Assembly (NCBI RefSeq): GCF_002005445.1
Contig: NZ_CP014692.1
Span: 2,728,001 to 2,792,000 of the forward strand
Reading direction: 5' to 3'
DNA: 64,000 nucleotides
Source of the DNA: Acetobacter aceti
Lineage (GTDB): Bacteria > Pseudomonadota > Alphaproteobacteria > Acetobacterales > Acetobacteraceae
The translations under genes and the position numbers were made by a program. Within the stretch, counting starts at the first letter, position 1. The number at the start of each line of letters is the position of its first letter. Below the pieces are notes generated by a model. It made no database searches, was not told the origin of the DNA, and saw only the letters and a program-made list of their open reading frames with translations. Of this stretch, positions 17,744 to 26,638 are shown piece by piece.

Positions 17744-18673
17744 CTATCTGCTTTTTTCCGCTGCTTTGGGCTTCGGTATCGGCTGCGCATCCCGGCTTGA
17801 ATAGCGCGTGATCATTTCCTCGACCGCGCCGACCGCCTCTTCCGCGGCCGCCATGGCGATATCTCCCCACATACCATCCATGGAGTGGGCCGGAATATCG
17901 TGAAGCTGCGTGGCGATGCCGACTTCCTTGTTATCCTTGTCAGTCACACGCCAGTCGATCCGGATATTCTGCTGCGGATGATCACGTGAGCCGGCTGGTC
18001 CATCCGTCAGATGGACAGTCGTCGCCACAGTAAAGTCCGCATCGGTCCGCGATGTCTGCACCGAATCTTTCATACCTTTGAATGACACCACAAAAGCACG
18101 CGCCAGTGAAATATTTCCATCACCCGGCGCGCCGCTCACACCCTGGAAGAAAATCCGTGCACCCCGGTGCTTCAGACTCTTCGGGTCCTCTTCCATATCC
18201 TCCGCCATGACACCGGTGAGAATGCTGACAATCTGCCCGCCTCCCTGCTGTGCCGCTCCGCGCAGCACCAGCGGATCAGCCGCCGCCCATGTCGCAGCCG
18301 GAATACCCGGCCCTTCCTGTGTCGCCCGAACAGCGCCCTGAGGCGTCATCAGGGAATAGAGAGGCACAACGACGTCGCCACGCTGCTCGGTATGCAGCTT
18401 CACCCACCAGTCCCCCCGCCGGACAGGCTGCGCCATGGCTGGGATCGACTGGTCGAGAAGCGCCTGCGTCACCTCCGCGGCCCAGAGTTTTTCACCCTCA
18501 GGACTGAGTGTCCTGTCCGCGGGCAAGGGAATATCGAGACGGGATGTCGGAGCCGTTGCCATGCCCCCTTTCGCGCCCTGCCCGTTATGAGCGAATGGGT
18601 GAGGCACCGAGAGACAGCCGGTTAGCAGACAGGTCACCGAAAGCGGAAGAAGTGTCGAAAAAATCCGTTTCAT
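17744..18673 (-). CDS. lipoprotein of unknown function
   Basis: A 309-residue exported lipoprotein: signal peptide residues 1-19 with lipobox LTGC and Cys20. The mature part has no recognised domain; motifs seen are LWAAEVTQALLDQSIPAMAQP and a C-terminal DIAMAAAEEAVGAVEEMITRY helix. Its start codon overlaps the pgeF-like stop (TGATG), so it is translated from the same mRNA. The mixed alpha/beta C-terminal half recalls small outer-membrane assembly or trafficking lipoproteins, but that is only an impression. Confidence 0.7.
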   Translation of the reverse strand: MKRIFSTLLPLSVTCLLTGCLSVPHPFAHNGQGAKGGMATAPTSRLDIPLPADRTLSPEGEKLWAAEVTQALLDQSIPAMAQPVRRGDWWVKLHTEQRGDVVVPLYSLMTPQGAVRATQEGPGIPAATWAAADPLVLRGAAQQGGGQIVSILTGVMAEDMEEDPKSLKHRGARIFFQGVSGAPGDGNISLARAFVVSFKGMKDSVQTSRTDADFTVATTVHLTDGPAGSRDHPQQNIRIDWRVTDKDNKEVGIATQLHDIPAHSMDGMWGDIAMAAAEEAVGAVEEMITRYSSRDAQPIPKPKAAEKSR

Positions 18674-19473
18674 CAGCCCTGTTCCGTTCCACTTCCTGCT
18701 GCAATCACCGATATCTGGTGCCCGATCGGACCGCCTCCCGCCAGAGTGCGCCGTCGATGACTGAAGAAACGTCGCTCGTCCCCAAGCGTGTCCAGCCCCA
18801 CGGACGCCACGGCTGTCACCCCCGCGCGGCGCAGGCGATCCACGCAATACCCGGCCAGGTCGAAGTGAAAATACCCTTCCCTCTGACCCGTCACGAAAAA
18901 CGTTTCAGCCTGGGCATCCGCCGCCAGCGCCGCATCACGCATGTCAGGCCCGACTTCATAACTCACCTGTGCAATACAGGGACCGACGACCGCCACGATT
19001 TCCTGCGCCGACGCGCCGAGCGCCGCCATCGCGCTTACCGTCGCCTCCAGCACGCCGCCAACAGCCCCACGCCAGCCGGCATGAGCCGCGCCCACGATTG
19101 TTCCATCCTTCGAAGCAAACAGGACGGGTCCACAATCCGCCGTGATAACCCCCAACGCCACATCAGGACGGGCAGTCACCATCGCATCCGCCTGCGCGCC
19201 TTCGCCGGGCTTCCATGGTTCGGTAACAGTGATGACCCCATCGCCATGAACCTGCGTCGTTCCCAGAAGCGATTCATTCGGGAGACCAAAAAACCCTGCG
19301 ACACGACAGCGGTTTTCCGTCACAGAGGCTGGGTCGTCCTGCGATCGGGTCGAACAGTTCAGGCTGGCGTAAGGCCCTTCTGAAACCCCGCCGATGCGCG
19401 TGAAAAATCCATGTCGCACAAAGGACAGATAAGGACTCTGCACAACCGAGTCCGGCACAAGCCCAGCGCTCAT
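18673..19473 (-). CDS. pgeF: purine nucleoside phosphorylase/laccase-domain protein (YfiH/PgeF family)
   Basis: A 266-residue multicopper-oxidase-like fold protein (YfiH/DUF152). The metal-site signatures are TQVHGDGV, VITADCGPVLFAS and GAAHAGWRGAVGGVLEATV. Characterised members bind zinc and act as purine nucleoside phosphorylases/adenosine deaminases or edit peptidoglycan precursors; which applies here is unknown. It overlaps the MidA-like gene by 4 bases upstream and the lipoprotein downstream. Genes of this family commonly sit beside a MidA-like methyltransferase and lgt in alphaproteobacteria, as here. Confidence 0.85.
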   Translation of the reverse strand: MSAGLVPDSVVQSPYLSFVRHGFFTRIGGVSEGPYASLNCSTRSQDDPASVTENRCRVAGFFGLPNESLLGTTQVHGDGVITVTEPWKPGEGAQADAMVTARPDVALGVITADCGPVLFASKDGTIVGAAHAGWRGAVGGVLEATVSAMAALGASAQEIVAVVGPCIAQVSYEVGPDMRDAALAADAQAETFFVTGQREGYFHFDLAGYCVDRLRRAGVTAVASVGLDTLGDERRFFSHRRRTLAGGGPIGHQISVIAAGSGTEQG

Positions 19474-20546
19474 TGCTGTTCTCCCGCTATTTTTTCCGAA
19501 AATCCCGGCACAACCGTGACGTCCGGCGATGCTACCGTCAAAGCTTTAAACAAACGTCCCATCCGGTCCGGGCCGATCAGCCTGTCCAGCCCGGACCGGA
19601 TCATTCCCGCCTGCTCAGGCGCACTCCGGCACAGAGCCTCGGCCCGCTGCACGGCGCCAAGGGCCCGCAGCAGTTCGCCCTGTCCCACCGGCCCACAACA
19701 CACAGCCCCCGCAGCTTCCGCAGCCCGCGCCATCGCTGCAAAATCGACATGCGCCGTCACATCCGCCGTGCCGGCTTCGACGAGCGCCGAAACCGGTCGT
19801 CCCTGCCGCAGGGCCTGCAGGGACTCTCCCACACAGGATGCGGCGGTGCCGTAATCAATAAACAAGGCCACACCGGAGGTTTTGCACAGCCTGTCCGCCA
19901 CGTCGCGCACAAAACCAGCAGAAACGGGCGAAATTTCGACAACATCACCGATACCGGCTCCACGCGTCGTCACTTCGGGCGGCACATCCGAGCATTCCCG
20001 CAAACTCCATTGACCCGCCTGAACAAACCGCTCCTGCCAGCCTGCCCCGGTTCGCACAAACTGCCGGATGGGCAGCGCATCGAGAAATTCATTCGCGACC
20101 AGAATCGTCGGACCTGACGGAACGTCGGACAGGGCGTCATGCCAGCAGACAGTCACCGCGCATTTTGCCAACGCGACCTTCTGCGCCTCACGCAGACGCG
20201 GGGAAGTCTCGATCAGATGCACGGACAGTCCGGACAGACACTCCGGCGCAAGACGGGCAAAGACCCGCAGCATGTCCGCCATCAGTGTCCCGCGACCGGG
20301 ACCAGCCTCCACCAGCCTCACCGGCGAACCCGGAGGGATTGGCAGGCTGCGCAGGACCACCACACACCACGCACCCAGCACTTCGCCAAAGATCTGCGAA
20401 ATTTCCGGTGCTGTCACAAAATCCGCAAACGGGTCGAGCCGGGCGTAATAAGCGGCATTCGCGCGTCCCATGAACGCGTCCAGCCGCTCACCCGGTGCCT
20501 CCCCATGGAGCAACTGCTCATTCCGTTGCGGACCCGGCGCGCTCAC
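19470..20546 (-). CDS. SAM-dependent methyltransferase, NDUFAF7/MidA family
   Basis: A 358-residue class I methyltransferase of the DUF185 family. The motif YYARLDPFADFVTAPEISQIFGE near residue 33 marks the family. The SAM motif is VRLVEAGPGRGTLMADMLR, followed by VANEFLDALPIRQFV. NDUFAF7 methylates an arginine of a complex I subunit in mitochondria; the bacterial substrate is not proven. The gene sits 3 bases downstream of lgt and overlaps pgeF, so lgt, this gene, pgeF and the lipoprotein are one transcription unit. Confidence 0.85.
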   Translation of the reverse strand: MSAPGPQRNEQLLHGEAPGERLDAFMGRANAAYYARLDPFADFVTAPEISQIFGEVLGAWCVVVLRSLPIPPGSPVRLVEAGPGRGTLMADMLRVFARLAPECLSGLSVHLIETSPRLREAQKVALAKCAVTVCWHDALSDVPSGPTILVANEFLDALPIRQFVRTGAGWQERFVQAGQWSLRECSDVPPEVTTRGAGIGDVVEISPVSAGFVRDVADRLCKTSGVALFIDYGTAASCVGESLQALRQGRPVSALVEAGTADVTAHVDFAAMARAAEAAGAVCCGPVGQGELLRALGAVQRAEALCRSAPEQAGMIRSGLDRLIGPDRMGRLFKALTVASPDVTVVPGFSEKIAGEQQ

Positions 20547-20549
20547 ACG

Positions 20550-21383
20550 CTATTCCTGTTCCCTGATGGGCAGTCCCGCATAAACCGGCGCACGGAAGGC
20601 GTGCAGCATGAGGAGCACACCGGCCAGAATCATGGGAATGCTCAGGATCTGTCCCATGGTGACACCAAAAGAGAAATAACCGAGAAACGCATCCGGCTCG
20701 CGGAAGCACTCGCAGAAAATACGGGCGCATCCGTACCCCACCAGAAACAGACCGGCCAGAAAGCCGGGTCGGTCGCGCAACTCCTGCCTGCGCGATGCGA
20801 GCAGCAGAATGAGAAACAGCAGAAGTCCTTCGGTCAGGGCTTCATAAATCTGCGACGGATGGCGTGGATGGCCGTCCGTATCAGGAAAAACCATCGCCCA
20901 TGGCAGGCGCGGATCGGCATAGCGGCCCCACAGTTCACCATTGATGAAGTTCGCTATTCTTCCAAAGCCGAGCCCGATCGGCACGATGGTCGTCACACGA
21001 TCGGCGAAAGCCAGGAACTTCAACCTATAACGGCGGCAGAACAGCAGCATCGCCACAATGACGCCGATAGCGCCGCCATGGAAAGACATGCCACCCTGCC
21101 AGACGGCGAAGATCTGGGCCGGGTGCGCGAGAAAGCTGCCCGGCTGATAAAACAGCACGTAGCCCATCCGACCGCCGATCACGACGCCCAACGTAACCCA
21201 GACGAGGAAATCATCAGCCAGTTCCGGAGTTGCGACACGCGGCCGCCAGGTCACCAGCCTTTTGAGAATCTGGATACCGATGACGATGCCCGCGATATAG
21301 GCCAGTGCATACCAGCGGATCGCAAGCGGCCCGAGATGGACGAGCACCGGGTCGAACTGCGGGAACATGAGCACGGGCAGCAT
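20550..21383 (-). CDS. lgt: prolipoprotein diacylglyceryl transferase
   Basis: A 277-residue inner-membrane enzyme that moves diacylglycerol from phosphatidylglycerol to the lipobox Cys of prolipoproteins. The family signature GRIANFINGELWG is intact with its Arg and Asn. Seven membrane segments are apparent, beginning IRWYALAYIAGIVIGIQIL. It probably starts the pgeF-containing operon, whose product list includes a lipoprotein that this enzyme would modify. The heptose epimerase gene upstream ends 48 bases before it. Confidence 0.95.
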   Translation of the reverse strand: MLPVLMFPQFDPVLVHLGPLAIRWYALAYIAGIVIGIQILKRLVTWRPRVATPELADDFLVWVTLGVVIGGRMGYVLFYQPGSFLAHPAQIFAVWQGGMSFHGGAIGVIVAMLLFCRRYRLKFLAFADRVTTIVPIGLGFGRIANFINGELWGRYADPRLPWAMVFPDTDGHPRHPSQIYEALTEGLLLFLILLLASRRQELRDRPGFLAGLFLVGYGCARIFCECFREPDAFLGYFSFGVTMGQILSIPMILAGVLLMLHAFRAPVYAGLPIREQE

Positions 21384-21431
21384 GCGGGAACTTTCCTGAT
21401 ATCCAGCCCTGAACGGGATGGTGAATAGGGT

Positions 21432-22415
21432 TCAGAGATAGGGGTCCGCCTTCGAGAGATGATCCCGGACATACCGGAGAACGCCATCTTCGAGACTGGT
21501 GAAGGGAGCGGTATAGCCGGCAGCGCGCAGCCGCGACATATCCGCCTGCGTAAAGGACTGATACTGCCCGCGCAGGCTTTCCGGCATGTCGATATAATCG
21601 ACGGCCCGCTTTACACCGGCGGCGTCACAGACGGCATGGGCCAGATCGAGATAGGTCCGGGCTTCGCCCGTGCCGCAATTGAAGAGTCCGTTGACGCCCG
21701 GATTGTCATACAGCCAGAGCATGACTTTCACCACGTCACCAACCCAGATGAAGTCACGCTTCTGCTGGCCGTCGGCGATGTCCGCGCGATCCGAACGGAA
21801 GAGCCGGGCGGGATGACCCAGCCGCACCTCGTCGTACTTCACCTTGACTACGGAAATCATGTTCCCCTTGTGATATTCGTTCGGGCCGTAAACATTGAAG
21901 AACTTCAGGCCAGCCCATTGCGGAGGACGAGCCCTGGCCTGCTCAAGAGCCCGCATCACGTTCAGATCGAACGCCTGTTTCGACCAGCCGTAGAGATTCA
22001 GGGGTTCGAGCGTGGGAAGGAGAGCGGGATCATCGGAGAACAGAGCGACCTGATCGGCCGCACCATAGGTCGCGGCGGACGAAGCGTAGAAGAACCGGAC
22101 GCCCTGCTGCGCACACCATGACCAGAGCCTCTCGGAGAGAGAAACGTTCGTATGCCAGACGAGGTCGCCGTCACGGGCCGTCGTCGTGCTGATCGCCCCC
22201 ATATGAAAGACGGCTTCAAACTTGAGCGTGTCGTCATTCAGAAGCCCTTCAAGGTCTTCCGGCCCAACGACGCGGACAGGAATATGGCGACGCAGGTTGC
22301 GCCATTTCTCTCCGTCCCGCAGACGGTCGACAACCACGACGTCCAGTCCGCGCGCGCAGAGCGAGGCGACCAGGCACGATCCGATGAATCCGGCGCCGCC
22401 GGTGACGATAATCAT
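21432..22415 (-). CDS. rfaD: ADP-glyceromanno-heptose 6-epimerase
   Basis: A 327-residue short-chain dehydrogenase that epimerises ADP-D-glycero-manno-heptose for the lipopolysaccharide inner core. The N-terminal NADP site is TGGAGFIGSC. The catalytic pair is YGWSK with the upstream SSAATYG. The C-terminal NVYGPNEYHKGNM and VKVMLWLYDNPGVNGLFNCGTG segments are typical of HldD/RfaD. The ATG at 22415 gives the proper beginning MIIVTGGAGFIG; the frame extends ten residues further without family similarity. No other LPS gene adjoins it. Confidence 0.9.
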   Translation of the reverse strand: MIIVTGGAGFIGSCLVASLCARGLDVVVVDRLRDGEKWRNLRRHIPVRVVGPEDLEGLLNDDTLKFEAVFHMGAISTTTARDGDLVWHTNVSLSERLWSWCAQQGVRFFYASSAATYGAADQVALFSDDPALLPTLEPLNLYGWSKQAFDLNVMRALEQARARPPQWAGLKFFNVYGPNEYHKGNMISVVKVKYDEVRLGHPARLFRSDRADIADGQQKRDFIWVGDVVKVMLWLYDNPGVNGLFNCGTGEARTYLDLAHAVCDAAGVKRAVDYIDMPESLRGQYQSFTQADMSRLRAAGYTAPFTSLEDGVLRYVRDHLSKADPYL

Positions 22416-22550
22416 GAATTCAGCCTTATAACGATGAGCATGCACAGAGGACAGAGGGCGTGGGTTGGATTAATCCTCTTTCAACGCTTATAAGTAAAAC
22501 TTCACAACAGGGCTGGCCCGAACAGCCCTGCCACACCGAGGAGCACCGGA

Positions 22551-22886
22551 ATGGCTGACAGACCGCGTATTTTTGACGACCTAGCCGGTGTTGCCGGTGG
22601 CGCGATCTCTGCCTTTGCCGGCGTGAAGGAAGAAATCAACGCGCTGGTACGCTCTCGTGTTGACGAAGTCCTCGGCCAGTTACAGGTCGTACGCCGCGAG
22701 GAATTCGAGGTCGTGAAGGAACTCGCCGCCAACGCCCGCATGGCCGGTGAAGAAGCCGAACAGCGCATCACCGCACTGGAAAAACGCGTCGCCGAGCTTG
22801 AGGAAACAAGCACGGCTCCAGTTGGCTCTGGCCATGATGACCAGAGTTCCGGCTGGAGCGGAGACAGCACTGCTTTCCCGAACTGA
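22551..22886 (+). CDS. UbiK-like ubiquinone biosynthesis accessory factor
   Basis: A 111-residue BMFP (YqiC/UbiK) family protein. An amphipathic N-terminal helix FDDLAGVAGGAISAFAGVKEEI is followed by a coiled coil ending EEAEQRITALEKRVAELEE. E. coli UbiK helps aerobic ubiquinone synthesis and binds lipid and UbiJ. The tail after residue 90 is short and polar. The gene diverges from rfaD and precedes the YbjN-domain gene by about 150 bases. Confidence 0.8.
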   Translation: MADRPRIFDDLAGVAGGAISAFAGVKEEINALVRSRVDEVLGQLQVVRREEFEVVKELAANARMAGEEAEQRITALEKRVAELEETSTAPVGSGHDDQSSGWSGDSTAFPN

Positions 22887-23034
22887 GGTAAAATCAGGTC
22901 GGAGTGTCACAAAAACAGTCACAGTCGATCTTGCCGGGAACGGCACGGGTCCATAGGCTGAAAAACGTGGCGAGTCGAGTGATCGCTCGCCATTGATTCG
23001 CAGACGAAACCACCCTGTAACGGGGAAGCGTTTC

Positions 23035-23556
23035 ATGGCTTGGGAGGCCAGAATGCCCGCTCTGACGATGACCACCTCCACTCCCAATTCCAACCCGATC
23101 GATCTGATGGAACAGATCGTCTGTGGCTATGAATGGGCGTTTGATCGGCGCAATTCATCCGAGATGGCGGCTGAAGCACCCGGCAAATGGTGCGATTACG
23201 GCCTGTATTTCTCATGGTCGGCCGAACTCAGCGCCATGCACTTCACTTGCACCTTCGATTTAAAAGTACCTGAGCCACAGCGGAAAGCTCTTTTCGAACT
23301 GATCGCCCTGGCTAATGAACGGCTCTGGATCGGTCACTTCGCGCTTGATGTCGAAAGCGGCACACCCATGTTCCGCCATGCCGTTCTGCTACGCGGCGCG
23401 CCGGGCGCTTCCATGGAGAGTCTTGAGGACATGGTGGACATCGCCATCACCGAATGCGAGCGGTTTTATCCCGCTTTCCAGTTCGTCCTCTGGGGTGGCA
23501 AGGCTCCGACTGAAGCTCTTGAAGCCGCCATGCTCGACTGTATGGGCGAAGCCTGA
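23035..23556 (+). CDS. YbjN domain-containing protein
   Basis: A roughly 173-residue protein of the YbjN/secretion-chaperone-like fold. Typical segments are WCDYGLYFSWSAELSAMHFTC, the ELIALANERLWIGHFALD helix-strand, and GAPGASMESLEDMVDIAITECERFYPAFQFVLWGG. Function in the family is poorly known; some are linked to stress or surface properties. Start candidates are 23035 and 23053; both have a purine-rich site (GGGGAAG, GGGAGG). The stop overlaps the proC start by one base (TGATG), so the genes are coupled. Confidence 0.75.
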   Translation: MAWEARMPALTMTTSTPNSNPIDLMEQIVCGYEWAFDRRNSSEMAAEAPGKWCDYGLYFSWSAELSAMHFTCTFDLKVPEPQRKALFELIALANERLWIGHFALDVESGTPMFRHAVLLRGAPGASMESLEDMVDIAITECERFYPAFQFVLWGGKAPTEALEAAMLDCMGEA

Positions 23557-24383
23557 TGACAGCGCCTCTCCCTCCCCTTCTTCTGGTTGGATGCGGCCAG
23601 ATGGGAGGGGCTCTTCTGGAAGCCTGGATCGGAAACGGCCTTGCTCCCTCTGTTGTCATGGATCGTCACCGTGATGGCGTGGCCGCACCGCACACCACTG
23701 TGCGTGAATTGTCGAAAATCCCTGGAGATTTCATGCCTGAGGCGGTGATTCTGGCGGTCAAGCCGCAGAAAGCCGTCCCGGTCATGGAAGAACTCGCAAC
23801 GCTGCGTCCCGATATCGCTGCCCGCGCCGTCTTCGTATCCGTCATGGCTGGCCTGACCGCAGGTTCGATCGCCGGCTGCCTTCGCGGCAAAGCGCCGGAC
23901 GCAACGCCTGCCATCGTGCGCGCCATGCCCAACACCCCCTGTTCCATCGGGCAAGGCATGACGGGACTCTACAAGGCTCCTGATGTCACGGATCGTCAGG
24001 AAAAACTCTGTGACAGGCTTCTTTCGGCTGTCGGTGCAACCGTCTGGGTTCCGGAAGAAGATCAGATCAATGCGGTCACAGCCATTTCCGGCAGTGGTCC
24101 GGCCTATGTCTTTCTCCTCGCAGAATTGCTGGAAGAAGCCGCCGCCGGACTTGGTCTGTCGGCTGATGTCGCCCGCATACTGGCCCGCAAGACGGTTTCC
24201 GGCGCAGGAGCATTGCTTGATCACAGTCCTGAAGACGCCGCCGAACTCCGCCGCCGCGTGACCAGCCCCGGAGGCACCACAGCCGCCGCCCTAGCCGTGC
24301 TCAACGCTCCGGCAAACTGGCCGTCCGCCATCCCCGAAGCCGTCGCAGCCGCCGCCCGGCGCGCGCGCGAGCTCGCTTCCTGA
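23556..24383 (+). CDS. proC: pyrroline-5-carboxylate reductase
   Basis: A 275-residue NAD(P)H enzyme carrying out the last step of proline synthesis. Rossmann motif VGCGQMGGALLEAW at the start; AVKPQKAVPVMEEL near the middle of the N-domain; RAMPNTPCSIGQGMTGLY in the active site; and the C-terminal dimerisation signature ISGSGPAYVFLLAELLEEAAAG with ATLR-like RRRVTSPGGTTAAAL. Length matches the family. Translation is coupled to the YbjN gene. Confidence 0.95.
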   Translation: MTAPLPPLLLVGCGQMGGALLEAWIGNGLAPSVVMDRHRDGVAAPHTTVRELSKIPGDFMPEAVILAVKPQKAVPVMEELATLRPDIAARAVFVSVMAGLTAGSIAGCLRGKAPDATPAIVRAMPNTPCSIGQGMTGLYKAPDVTDRQEKLCDRLLSAVGATVWVPEEDQINAVTAISGSGPAYVFLLAELLEEAAAGLGLSADVARILARKTVSGAGALLDHSPEDAAELRRRVTSPGGTTAAALAVLNAPANWPSAIPEAVAAAARRARELAS

Positions 24384-24410
24384 CCCTCTCTGAAATCAAG
24401 AGCCTTTCCA

Positions 24411-25079
24411 ATGCCGATGGAAGAAGAAGACGACCAGTTCGACTCCACCCTGCTTGAAGCTGCGATGTCCCTCGCCGCCAGCAAGGGCTGGGGCAGTGTA
24501 TCCATGCCAGAGATCGCCCGGCATGCCGGTCTGGATATTGGCGAGGTTCGGTGCCGTTATCCCTTCAAGACATCCATCCTGCTGCTGCTGGGGCAACTGG
24601 CGGACCGCTCCGCGCTGATCGACGATGGTTCACTGGGAACCTCACGGGAAATGCTCTTCGACCTGATGATGCGGCGTTTCGATGTTTTCCAGCAATATCG
24701 TCCCGGCGTGCTTTCCGTTTTGAAAACCCTGCCCTTCGATCCTCTGGTCACCCTTATTCTGGGCGCCGCCACGGTTGACAGCATGCGCTGGATTGCTGGC
24801 GCTGCTGGCATACAGACCAGTGGTATTGAAGGGATTCTGCGGGTTCAGGGTGTTGTCGCCTTGTGGACATATGCTCTTCGCTCATGGGAAAAAGATGAGA
24901 GCGAAGATCTCGGACTGACGATGATCGCCCTTGAGTCCGGGCTGGATCGTGCGGAGAGAATGGGGCTTTTCCGCAATGCGTCAAACCTGTCGTCTGAGCC
25001 AGACGCTGATGAGACGTCAAATCTCCTGACATCCGAAGCCAGCGATGCCGGTTTCAATGATTTTCAGGACGGGAAATAA
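24411..25079 (+). CDS. TetR-family-like regulator (COQ9-like possibility)
   Basis: A 222-residue protein with an N-terminal TetR-type helix-turn-helix (LLEAAMSLAASKGWGSVSM, PEIARHAGLDIGEVRCRYP). The C-terminal half is helical, with TMIALESGLDRAERMG near residue 180. That arrangement is also found in the COQ9 family, which keeps a TetR fold without DNA binding and supports ubiquinone synthesis. A ubiK-like gene lies only 2 kb upstream, so either reading is possible. It begins 28 bases after proC and is likely in the same transcript. Confidence 0.65.
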   Translation: MPMEEEDDQFDSTLLEAAMSLAASKGWGSVSMPEIARHAGLDIGEVRCRYPFKTSILLLLGQLADRSALIDDGSLGTSREMLFDLMMRRFDVFQQYRPGVLSVLKTLPFDPLVTLILGAATVDSMRWIAGAAGIQTSGIEGILRVQGVVALWTYALRSWEKDESEDLGLTMIALESGLDRAERMGLFRNASNLSSEPDADETSNLLTSEASDAGFNDFQDGK

Positions 25080-25139
25080 GACAAAATCACTCTTTACGCA
25101 GACGTGGAGCCAGATTAGAACGGCTGCACGACCTGCTTA

Positions 25140-25214
25140 TGGGGTGTAGCCAAGCGGTAAGGCAGCGGATTTTGATTCCGCCATACGGAGGTTCGATCCC
25201 TCCCACCCCAGCCA
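25140..25214 (+). tRNA. tRNA-Gln (anticodon TTG)
   Basis: Acceptor arms TGGGGTG (25140-25146) and CACCCCA pair fully. The anticodon stem GCGGA/TCCGC encloses TTTTGAT with TTG anticodon. The T-arm GGAGG-TTCGATC-CCTCC is perfect, and CCA is encoded at the 3' end (25212-25214). Confidence 0.97.
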
Positions 25215-25258
25215 GAAAGCGGCATGACGGTTCGCAGCCCGCCATACCAGAATCTTCT

Positions 25259-25528
25259 TCAGACAGCCTTTTTCAGGTTCGGGCTTGCCTTGAAACGTAC
25301 AGTCTTGCCAGCCTTGACCTTGACCGGCTCACCCGTACGCGGGTTGAGAGCCTTGCGGGCCTTGGTCTTCTTGACTGTAAATGTACCGAAAGACGGAAGT
25401 GTAAAACCACCATCCCGTTTCAGTTCCTTCACAATTGCATCCATAAGATCAGCAGCAGCCTTATTTGCGGCCACCCCTGTGCAATTGATCGAATCCTGGA
25501 TGACCGCAGCAATAAAAGCTTTACTCAT
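25259..25528 (-). CDS. HU family DNA-binding protein
   Basis: An 89-residue HU/IHF-type histone-like protein that bends and compacts DNA. The signature SFGTFTVKKTKARKALNPRTGEP and the following VKVKAGKTVRFKA arm are typical. The N-terminal helices (FIAAVIQDSINCTGVAANKAAADLM) are intact. It is monocistronic, opposite in orientation to the tRNA-Gln gene. Length matches the family. Confidence 0.93.
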   Translation of the reverse strand: MSKAFIAAVIQDSINCTGVAANKAAADLMDAIVKELKRDGGFTLPSFGTFTVKKTKARKALNPRTGEPVKVKAGKTVRFKASPNLKKAV

Positions 25529-25773
25529 GGACCACTCACGCTCCTGGGATGCTTACCAAGGCCAGCGGCATGGATCATTACTGTCCATCAAATGCCACTG
25601 GCCAATAAGGCGGTTATTAGCGTGGACATTTTAAAGAAACCAGAAAAAAATACCGAAAAACCCCAACTCGCCATAAAAAATCGAAAGAAAAGCTCATTCC
25701 GTAGCTTCGACGTCACGATTTACAACGGCCATCAGACATATCAGGCTTGCATTTTCGTGTGAGGATCATATCC

Positions 25774-26634
25774 GTGCCAGACTCCATCTGCCTCTTTGCC
25801 TCATACGCTCCGACAGGTCATATTCCCGCTCATACTGCTTATTACTTATCCGAACTGACCTCCTGTGGTTTCACTGTTCATCTCGCTCTGTCAGGCTACG
25901 CCGATATCCCGGCCGCCACTCTGGATTTCTGCCAGAACAACTCTGTAACACCCTGGCCCCGCCCCAATATGGGTCATGATTTCGGGGCCTGGAAAGATCT
26001 GATTTTGCAGGGCTGCACCAGACAGGCATCCCGGGTCCTGCTGGTGAATGATAGTGTTTTTGGCCCGTTCGCTCCCCTCTCGACCCTTTTTGCACGCATG
26101 GAACAGAAGGAGACCGATGTCTGGGGCATTATTGAATCTCTGGATGTACTGCCTCACCTCCAGTCCTGGTTTATATGTTTCGAACGCAATAGCTTCCATG
26201 CACCAGCCGTCCAGCGGGTTCTTCTTCAGGATTTCACACAGATGACACGGGAAGAATTGATATGGCACGGTGAGCTTGGTCTCGCGGTAGCCTGCCGCAT
26301 GGAAAAGCTCAGAACAGATGCCGTCTGGAGCGACAGAAAAAGCTTCCTGTCCAGATCAATAAAAAAAACCAATGTAATGCATTCGCACTGGCGGCATCTT
26401 TTGCGAACGAAAAGCGTGCCATTTATCAAAACCGAACTGCTCCGGGATAATCCTTTTCGACTTGCATCAGTCAGGCACTGGAAAGACGCACTTCCGGCAC
26501 AGAGCGCTTTTCAGACGAGCTGGATTGAAGAATACCTGAAGCAGAATCCTGCACGCCCCAATCGACCACAAATCAATCTGAAAGGCCGCCTGTTCTACAA
26601 TCTTGTCGAGCAGATTACAGGAAAATCCACCTAA
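25774..26634 (+). CDS. RgpF-like rhamnan synthesis protein
   Basis: A 286-residue protein with the features of rhamnan-synthesis F (RgpF) family glycan enzymes: an N-terminal sugar-transferase-like fold with LFASYAPTGHIPAHTAYYLSEL, then NMGHDFGAWKDLIL, VLLVNDSVFGPFAPL, and FFERNSFHAP-like WFICFERNSFHA. RgpF acts in rhamnose-glucose polysaccharide assembly in streptococci; in Gram-negatives it is usually found in surface-polysaccharide loci. GTG at 25774 is preferred because GAGG lies 9 bases upstream; the frame also opens at 25747 (TTG). It ends 4 bases from the convergent ATP-grasp gene. Confidence 0.7.
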   Translation: MPDSICLFASYAPTGHIPAHTAYYLSELTSCGFTVHLALSGYADIPAATLDFCQNNSVTPWPRPNMGHDFGAWKDLILQGCTRQASRVLLVNDSVFGPFAPLSTLFARMEQKETDVWGIIESLDVLPHLQSWFICFERNSFHAPAVQRVLLQDFTQMTREELIWHGELGLAVACRMEKLRTDAVWSDRKSFLSRSIKKTNVMHSHWRHLLRTKSVPFIKTELLRDNPFRLASVRHWKDALPAQSAFQTSWIEEYLKQNPARPNRPQINLKGRLFYNLVEQITGKST

Positions 26635-26638
26635 TCGG

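Noticed and set aside
20139..21428. 429-residue plus-strand frame antisense to lgt and the MidA-like gene
   Set aside because: It crosses two real genes on the other strand and has no known fold.
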